Assembly (NCBI RefSeq): GCF_042662625.1
Contig: NZ_JBHSXH010000015.1
Coordinates: forward strand, 62,001-126,000
Direction of reading: 5' to 3'
Length of the DNA: 64,000 bases
Source of the DNA: Halopelagius fulvigenes
GTDB lineage: Archaea > Halobacteriota > Halobacteria > Halobacteriales > Haloferacaceae
The notes below the pieces were generated by a model that saw nothing but the letters and a program-made list of their open reading frames with translations, had not been told where the DNA came from and did not search any database. Position 1 is the first letter of the stretch; each line of letters starts with the position of its first letter. The position numbers and the translations under genes were made by a program. Shown here piece by piece: positions 58,824-64,000 of the stretch.

Positions 58824-58872
58824 CCCGGGCAGGAGGACGGGCGTGTCCATGGCAAGTCCTGCCGAGCCCGGG
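58824..58872. ncRNA. Structured intergenic element between convergent genes
   Basis: CCCGGGC (58824-58830) pairs with GCCCGGG (58866-58872), AGGA (58831-58834) with TCCT (58857-58860), and inside them GGAC (58835-58838) with GTCC (58845-58848). An alternative GGCAGGA/TCCTGCC pairing is possible. No T-run follows and no known RNA family (SRP, RNase P, box C/D) was recognised. It could be a bidirectional terminator or a small RNA. Confidence 0.35.
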
Positions 58873-58896
58873 TAGGAGAGCCTTAGAGTTCAGTCG

Positions 58897-59220
58897 TTAT
58901 GAAAGGGTCGACTCTTGGAGGATCTGGACTGTCTGCTCCGCGACGCCGCCGGTCGTCCGGGAGACGGTTCGCTCCTCGGGGTCGAAGGAGACGAGTCCCG
59001 CCTCGTCGAGTTTCGGGAGATGGACGTGGTACAGCTTCACCGCGGCGGTGCGACGTTCGTCGTCGCCGACCTCCGAGGGGCAGATCCCCTCGCGTTCGGC
59101 GACGACTTCGGCGGCCAACGTCTCGAGAGACACGGGGGAGTCGCTGTCCTCGAGACAGGAGAACGTGATCCGTCTGTTCCGGTCGGACAGGGCCTGAAAG
59201 GGGGATTGGTGGTCCATCAT
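58897..59220 (-). CDS. Small winged-helix regulator (DUF7344-like)
   Basis: The product has 107 residues. A start at the second Met (59217) is equally possible. PFQALSDRNRRITFSCLEDS begins the domain, SLETLAAEVVAE is a helix, and AAVKLYHVHLPKLDEAGLVSFDPEERTVSRT is the recognition helix plus wing. This is the common haloarchaeal DUF7344-type regulator. Targets are unknown. It is convergent with the GTPase gene. Confidence 0.82.
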   Translation of the reverse strand: MMDHQSPFQALSDRNRRITFSCLEDSDSPVSLETLAAEVVAEREGICPSEVGDDERRTAAVKLYHVHLPKLDEAGLVSFDPEERTVSRTTGGVAEQTVQILQESTLS

Positions 59221-59436
59221 AGGGGGTTAGGGGGGACTTCGGACGACGGGGGGTCCTCCGCCGTCATCTTCATGTACGGCTCTCTTCCCCTGAACCCTCG
59301 GCCTAACCAGTTAGGACCGGTCGCAGGCGGTGAGTGCAGCGGCGATTCGCGAAGCGAGGTGAGTCGAAAACGGGATCCGCCGAATCGGGCGCGAACTGCC
59401 GGAAAAGGGCGACGTTCGACCGGCGGTCGGGTCCGG

Positions 59437-60999
59437 TCAGTCGGCGTCCGAGGAGAACACCCGCGGGAGGGCGAACCCGGTCCGTTCCGAGAACGTGTAC
59501 GCCGCGACGACGACGACGACGACGCCCGCGGCGAGCAACGGAAGCGGCGAGACGCCGTACCCGCTGGCGAGGAAGAGAAGCGTCGCCGTCCCGCCGGCGA
59601 CGAGGGCGTACGGAATCTGCGTGTTCACGTGGTCCACGTGGTCCGCCCCGGCGAACATCGACGACAGCACCGTGGTGTCGCTGATGGGCGAACAGTGGTC
59701 GCCGAACAGCGATCCGGTGAGAATCGCGCCGATCGCACTCGAGAGGGGCGCGCCGAGGTTGAACGCCAACGGCACCGCGACGGGGAACATGATCCCCATC
59801 GTCCCCCACGAGGTGCCGATGCTGAACGAGATGATGGCCGCGGTGACGAACACGACGGCCGGCAGGATGTTCGCCGTGATGATGCCCTGTGCGACGGAGA
59901 CGACGTAGGGACCGACACCGAGCGCCTCGCTGACGGCCCCGATGGTCCACGCCAGAGAGAGGACGGCGACGGGGAACATCACCATCTTGAACCCCTCGAA
60001 GATGGAGTCGCTCACGTCGTCGAGTGCGACCCGCGCGTGGCCGACGAGGATGGCCAAGAGCAGACCGCAGGCCGAGAAGACGCCCCAAAGGATGGCGTCG
60101 GCGGTGGCGGCGTTCTTCAGGGCGTTGACGGGCGTGCGTCCGGGCCACCCGCCGGAGTAGAGGAGGCCGAACCCGGTCACCGCGACGAGGGCGACGATGG
60201 GCGCGGCGAAGTACCACCAGCGAGCGTCCACGTGGTCGGGCGTGACGATGTCCTCCTCGCGCGTTTCGAGGAGGGGGTCGGCGTCGTCGCGCAGGACTTT
60301 CCCCGTCTCCTTCGCGCGCGTCTCGGCGCGCTTCATCGGGCCGAAGTCCCACCCGGTGAAGACGACGACGAACACGAGTGCGATGGCGAGGAGGCTGTAG
60401 AACCGGTAGGGGATGCTCTGGAGGAACACGACGAACGGACTCATCTGGATACCGAGTTCGTTGAACTGCTGGGAGATGAGCCCCACCTCGAAACCGACCC
60501 ACGTCGAGACGACGGCGATGCTGACGACCGGCGAGGTGGTCGAATCGAGCAGGTAGGCGAGTTTCTCGCGGCTGATGTCGAACTGGTCGGTGATGGGTCG
60601 CATCACCGACCCCGTTATCATCGTACTCGCGTACGAGTCCACGAAGATGAGCATCCCGAGGACGCTCGTGCCGATTTCGGCCTGCCGACGCGTCTTGATC
60701 CGGGAGATGATGCGCCCCGCGAGGGCGTTCATCCCGCCCGAGAGGAATATCATCCCGAGCATCGCCCCCGAGAGGAACGTGAACAAGAGCAGCTTGATGT
60801 TGAACGCCGGGGTGATGTTGTCGATGACCAGTTGGAGGGCGTGCGCCGCCCCCGCGATGGGGTTCCATCCGACGAGTATCGTCGCGCCTATCCAGATTCC
60901 CGCGAACAACGAGAGCAGCACCTGTCTGCTCGCCAGCGTCAGTACGATGGCGAAGAGCGCCGGGAGCAGACTGATGATGCCGTAGTTCTCTGCTGGCAT
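59437..60999 (-). CDS. Na+/H+ antiporter, NhaC family
   Basis: The product has 520 residues with about 11-12 transmembrane helices. Family features: FLSGAMLGMIFLSGGMNALAG, IFVDSYASTMITGSVMRPITD, LDSTTSPVVSIAVVSTWVGFE, FSIGTSWGTMGIMFPVAVPLA and GSLFGDHCSPISDTTVLSSM, with Asp and Ser/Thr residues in the transport path. It exports Na+ in exchange for protons, a key task in a halophile. TATA-like TTTTTTAACC lies about 32 nt upstream, and a palindromic site (61043-61067) just beyond it may control expression. Confidence 0.9.
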   Translation of the reverse strand: MPAENYGIISLLPALFAIVLTLASRQVLLSLFAGIWIGATILVGWNPIAGAAHALQLVIDNITPAFNIKLLLFTFLSGAMLGMIFLSGGMNALAGRIISRIKTRRQAEIGTSVLGMLIFVDSYASTMITGSVMRPITDQFDISREKLAYLLDSTTSPVVSIAVVSTWVGFEVGLISQQFNELGIQMSPFVVFLQSIPYRFYSLLAIALVFVVVFTGWDFGPMKRAETRAKETGKVLRDDADPLLETREEDIVTPDHVDARWWYFAAPIVALVAVTGFGLLYSGGWPGRTPVNALKNAATADAILWGVFSACGLLLAILVGHARVALDDVSDSIFEGFKMVMFPVAVLSLAWTIGAVSEALGVGPYVVSVAQGIITANILPAVVFVTAAIISFSIGTSWGTMGIMFPVAVPLAFNLGAPLSSAIGAILTGSLFGDHCSPISDTTVLSSMFAGADHVDHVNTQIPYALVAGGTATLLFLASGYGVSPLPLLAAGVVVVVVAAYTFSERTGFALPRVFSSDAD

Positions 61000-61042
61000 A
61001 CCACCGCGTCGTTCACGACTCGTGGGTTAAAAAATGCACTAT

Positions 61043-61067
61043 ATAATGTGACGAAATTCGACATTAT
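61043..61067 (-). promoter_or_regulatory. Palindromic candidate operator upstream of the NhaC gene
   Basis: ATAATGT (61043-61049) and ACATTAT (61061-61067) are inverted repeats separated by 11 nt that contain near-palindromic CGAAATTCG. It lies a few bases upstream of the TATA/BRE region of the antiporter gene, a usual place for archaeal activator or repressor sites. Confidence 0.5.
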
Positions 61068-61105
61068 GCCAACGAATCCCCGAAGAATGGATTATACCTT
61101 GTGGC

Positions 61106-62227
61106 CTACGCCACCGCGTCGTACGCCTCGGCCATGACGTCTAGCGCCTCCCGAAGCGACTCCTCGTCCGTCGCGTAGGAGAGGCGCGCGTACCCCTCGC
61201 CGTGTTCGCCGAAGGCGTCGCCCGGGACGACGATGACGCCGCGTTCGAGACACTCGTCTACGAACCCCTCGGGCACTTCCGGCATGCAGTAGAACGCGCC
61301 GCCGGGCGTCGGCACGTCGAGGCCGATGTCTTCGAGTCCAGAGACGACGATGTCGCGGCGGCGGCGGAACGACTCGGTCATCTCCGAAACTTGGTCCTGC
61401 GGCCCCGTCAACGCCGCTTCGGCGGCGAACTGCGCCGGGGCGGACGCGCACGCTTGGATGTACTGGTGGACGCGGAGCATGCGTTCGATTCGGCGGGGGG
61501 AGGCGTGGACCCACCCGAGTCGCCACCCGGTCATCGAGTAGAGCTTCGAAGCGGAGTTGACGACGACGACGTTGTCCGTCTCGGCGAACTCCGCGGGCGA
61601 CCGGAACTCGCCGTCGAAGACGGTGTACTCGTACACCTCGTCGGAGAGACAGAGCACGTCGTGTTCGTCGGCGATGCGGGCGAACTCCCGGATATCCTCC
61701 GGCGGCGACACCGCGCCAGTCGGGTTGCCGGGACTGTTGACGATGAACGCCGCCGTGTCCTCGGTGATGGCCGCTTCGACCGCCTCGGGGTCGAGGGTCA
61801 GGTCGTCGCGGAGGGGGACCGGCGTGGGTTCGCCGCCCGCGAGTTTCGTCAACGCGTCGTAGGAGACGAATCCGGGGTCGGGGAAGACGACCTCCTCGCC
61901 GGGGTCCACGTGCGCCTCCAACGCGATGTGGAGGGCTTCGCTCCCGCCGGCCGTGGCGATGATATCGTCGGGCGAGACGTCGATGCCCTGGTCGCGTTCG
62001 TGCTTCGCGGCGATGGCCTCCCGGAGGGGGCGCATCCCCTTGTTCCCGGTGTACCCGTCCGCGCGGCCGTCGCGTATCGCCTCCACCGCCGCCTCTCTGG
62101 CGTGCGCGGGCGCGGAGAAGTCCGGTTGTCCGAGTCCGAGGTTGATGGCGCCGTCGCCGGCCGCCTCGAACACCTCGCGGATGCCGCTTATCGAAACCGC
62201 CTCCACTCGTTCGGAGAACTCCGTCAT
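61106..62227 (-). CDS. PLP-dependent aminotransferase (aspartate aminotransferase family, class I)
   Basis: The product has 373 residues. INLGLGQPDFSAP begins the domain, PGNPTGAV is the substrate-binding region, and DEVYEYTVFD is followed by the PLP lysine in NSASKLYSMTGWRLGW. RLSYATDEESL near the end carries the carboxylate-binding Arg. It probably transfers amino groups between aspartate or an aromatic amino acid and 2-oxoglutarate. It lies 106 nt upstream of the NhaC gene on the same strand, but NhaC has its own promoter. Confidence 0.9.
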   Translation of the reverse strand: MTEFSERVEAVSISGIREVFEAAGDGAINLGLGQPDFSAPAHAREAAVEAIRDGRADGYTGNKGMRPLREAIAAKHERDQGIDVSPDDIIATAGGSEALHIALEAHVDPGEEVVFPDPGFVSYDALTKLAGGEPTPVPLRDDLTLDPEAVEAAITEDTAAFIVNSPGNPTGAVSPPEDIREFARIADEHDVLCLSDEVYEYTVFDGEFRSPAEFAETDNVVVVNSASKLYSMTGWRLGWVHASPRRIERMLRVHQYIQACASAPAQFAAEAALTGPQDQVSEMTESFRRRRDIVVSGLEDIGLDVPTPGGAFYCMPEVPEGFVDECLERGVIVVPGDAFGEHGEGYARLSYATDEESLREALDVMAEAYDAVA

Positions 62228-62473
62228 ACTCCTCTGGCCGTGGTCCGCCGGGATAGTTCTTCCCTCACACGCTCACGGACCCTACTCCGTGACGATTCGA
62301 CATATTCCGGCAAAAGTTTCTGCAAACTGCGACGATACGCATCCGTCGAAAACGGTACTCACCGGGTGCAGGCATACGTCCGACGCCGCTAGCGGTGGTT
62401 TCACCGCGTCGGGCCTGCGAGCAGTATCTACCGTGTGCGCGCCCCAGATACCCGTGGGGACCGTAACGCTTGC

Positions 62474-63544
62474 ATGACGGCTTCTCCGGGCTCCGAGTCG
62501 AACAGACTGACGCGCAGGCGATTCGTACAAGCGACGGGGGCGGCCTCCGCCGCGGGTCTCACGAGCGTCTCCGGGTGCCTCGGCGGGGGCGGCGGGGGCG
62601 GTGGGGGCGGCCTCGACGAGATTCGCGTCGCCTACATGCCAATCTACCCCGACATGCAGTACTTCATCATGCAGGAGGAGGACTACTTCTCGGAACTCGA
62701 CGTCGGGGTGTCGAGCGAGAAGTTCTCCGACGGGCCGAGCATCGTGCAGGCGTCGGCGAAGGGTGACTTCGACGTGATGATGTTCGGCGTCGTCCCCGCG
62801 ATGATAGTGATGGACAAGGGTATCCCCTCGAAGATAACCGCCGCGAACATCCAGAACGCGATGGAGATTCTGGCCCACGACGACTTCGCCGCCCTCTGGG
62901 AGAAACACGGGAACGACGCGTTCGCGAAGTTCGAGGAACGCGAGGGCCGGAAGTTCCAGTTCGGAACCTTCCCGCCGGGGTCCGTCCCGGACATCCTGCT
63001 CCGCTACTGGCTGACAGAGGAGGTGGGCGTCGAACCCGGACGCGACGTGGAGATAACGCCGCTCGGTGGCGCGGGGCCGGTCCGACAGTCCCTCCTCGCG
63101 GGGAAGATAGACGGAACGTCCATCATGGAACCCGTCCCGACGGTCATCGAGGTGAAGGACGCGCCGTACCAGTCGATAGCGTGGGCGGGCGACTTCATGC
63201 CCGGCCAACCCGCCGCGGTGACGCTGATGCACGACCGACTCCGGAAGGAGAACCGCGAGGTGGCGAAGGCGTTCGTCGAACAGCACCAGCGTGCGACGGA
63301 CTTCACGAAGTCGAACCCCGACGCTGCGGCGGCGGACGCCAGCGCGGTCATCGGCGAGTCGTCGCTCCCCGTCGAGACGGCCCGGAAGGCGATGGATGCG
63401 CGCGCCTCCGACTTCATCACCGACCCCCACAAGATAACCGACGGCGCGAAGATATTCTCCCGGTACGCCGCCGACGCGGGCAAGATAAGCGAACCGCTCT
63501 CGAACGACGCGATGTTCGACTTCGGCGTCTACGACAACCTCTGA
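62474..63544 (+). CDS. ABC transporter substrate-binding lipoprotein (NitT/TauT-like)
   Basis: The product has 356 residues. A twin-arginine signal (LTRRRFVQATGAASAAGL) ends in a lipobox-like VSGC-LGG, so it is a Tat-exported lipoprotein. The mature domain (IRVAYMPIYPDMQYFIMQEE, KGDFDVMMFGVVPAMIVMDKG, LLAGKIDGTSIMEPVPTVIE) is the SsuA/TauA/NitA-type binding fold. Candidate ligands are nitrate, sulfonates or thiamine precursors; the sequence does not decide. The permease gene follows after 7 nt. Confidence 0.88.
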   Translation: MTASPGSESNRLTRRRFVQATGAASAAGLTSVSGCLGGGGGGGGGGLDEIRVAYMPIYPDMQYFIMQEEDYFSELDVGVSSEKFSDGPSIVQASAKGDFDVMMFGVVPAMIVMDKGIPSKITAANIQNAMEILAHDDFAALWEKHGNDAFAKFEEREGRKFQFGTFPPGSVPDILLRYWLTEEVGVEPGRDVEITPLGGAGPVRQSLLAGKIDGTSIMEPVPTVIEVKDAPYQSIAWAGDFMPGQPAAVTLMHDRLRKENREVAKAFVEQHQRATDFTKSNPDAAAADASAVIGESSLPVETARKAMDARASDFITDPHKITDGAKIFSRYAADAGKISEPLSNDAMFDFGVYDNL

Positions 63545-63551
63545 GACGACC

Positions 63552-64000
63552 ATGAGCGTCGAGACAAACACCGAGTCCGAGGCGGCCTCGCCGTCGGAGT
63601 CCGCGATACGGGACGTCGACTTCCGGAGCCTCGCTCTCGGATTCGTCGGCACGGCGGCGTTTCTGCTGGCGTGGCAGGGGGCGGCGATGGCCGTCGGCCG
63701 AACGTACCTGCTCCCCTCCCCGGTCGCGGTGGCGATGGCGTTCGTCGTCGAACTGGTCGCACCGACTACCTTCGTCGTCCCCTTCACGGGTGTCGAGGTT
63801 CCGGCGACGAGACTGCTCGCGAACCTCCTCCAGAGTCTCATGCACTACGTCCCCGGCCTCGTCGTCGGGAGCGTCCTCGGTATCGCCCTCGGCGTCGCGA
63901 TGGGGTGGAACGAGTCGCTCGACGCTGCACTGACCCCCGTGACGCGCTTCCTGCGACCGATTCCGCCGCTGGCGTGGATCGTGTTCGCCATCGTGTGGAT
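63552..64000 (+). CDS. ABC transporter permease, 5' part (NitT/TauT-like)
   Basis: 149 residues are visible before the right edge; the gene continues beyond the window. An acidic N-terminus (MSVETNTESEAASPSES) is followed by helices (SLALGFVGTAAFLLAWQGAA; YVPGLVVGSVLGIALGVAMG). The segment TPVTRFLRPIPPLAWIVFAIVW is the start of the conserved cytoplasmic loop of this permease family. It lies in an operon 7 nt after the binding-protein gene; an ATPase gene is expected outside the window. Confidence 0.88.
   Translation, partial: MSVETNTESEAASPSESAIRDVDFRSLALGFVGTAAFLLAWQGAAMAVGRTYLLPSPVAVAMAFVVELVAPTTFVVPFTGVEVPATRLLANLLQSLMHYVPGLVVGSVLGIALGVAMGWNESLDAALTPVTRFLRPIPPLAWIVFAIVW

Noticed and set aside
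58824..58872. SRP RNA, RNase P RNA or box C/D RNA
   Set aside because: Length is too short for the first two, and the conserved SRP loop, RNase P core and C/D boxes are absent.

Overview
This 64 kb window is a high-GC haloarchaeal chromosome segment. The proteins are strongly acidic, and many genes start 25-30 nt after an AT-rich TATA box, as expected for leaderless archaeal transcripts. The gene set is archaeal and halophilic: fibrillarin-like FlpA, archaeal S-adenosylmethionine synthetase, Dph2, a TFB-like protein, GshA and the DacZ diadenylate cyclase beside an MscS channel. The gene content fits the Haloferacales best; this is an inference, not a species call.

Layout. 1-3.4 kb: core genes (flpA end, gshA, a winged-helix regulator, coaD, a short TFB-like gene) and tRNA-Leu(UAG). 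3.35-11.5 kb: an island integrated at the tRNA-Leu 3' end. It carries a truncated integrase, a 1,303-residue type IIG-like restriction-modification protein, an AT-rich membrane protein and an HsdR_N-type nuclease protein, and it is closed by a degraded copy of the tRNA 3' half. A further 15-bp tRNA-derived repeat lies 0.3 kb downstream. 12-31 kb: mostly housekeeping and stress genes (dacZ-mscS, purD, cysteine synthase, thiI, ppk1, archaeal MAT, a CYTH protein, an FKBP/SlyD-like isomerase). 30-45 kb: a degenerate RecA-like ATPase and a MinD-like ATPase, Dph2, a broken membrane gene, a frameshifted coiled-coil gene, a three-gene GMC oxidoreductase cluster and trpS. 45-54 kb: accessory DNA with a decayed serine hydrolase gene, a tyrosine recombinase overlapping a ribbon-helix-helix gene, AT-rich intergenic DNA and two paralogous Tat-exported beta-helix proteins. 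54-64 kb: SRAP peptidase, RNase H-like nuclease, bactofilin-like protein, DUF4349 lipoprotein, Obg/YchF-type GTPase, NhaC antiporter, aminotransferase and the start of a NitT/TauT-like ABC importer.

Two observations stand out. (1) Upstream of trpS, a TATA box sits 28 nt before the ATG of a 23-codon ORF containing Trp-Arg-Trp. That ORF is embedded in a 12-bp perfect hairpin and is followed by a second possible stem and a T5 run. This looks like a tryptophan-sensing leader (attenuator) in an archaeon. (2) Three mini-elements of about 43-54 nt, each made of two adjacent hairpins with a shared AG..ACC / TGAC framework, sit inside coding sequences. One lies in a regulator, one in ppk (in frame, near the active site) and one in a membrane gene, where it introduces a stop codon. 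They behave like the palindromic elements of Rickettsia.
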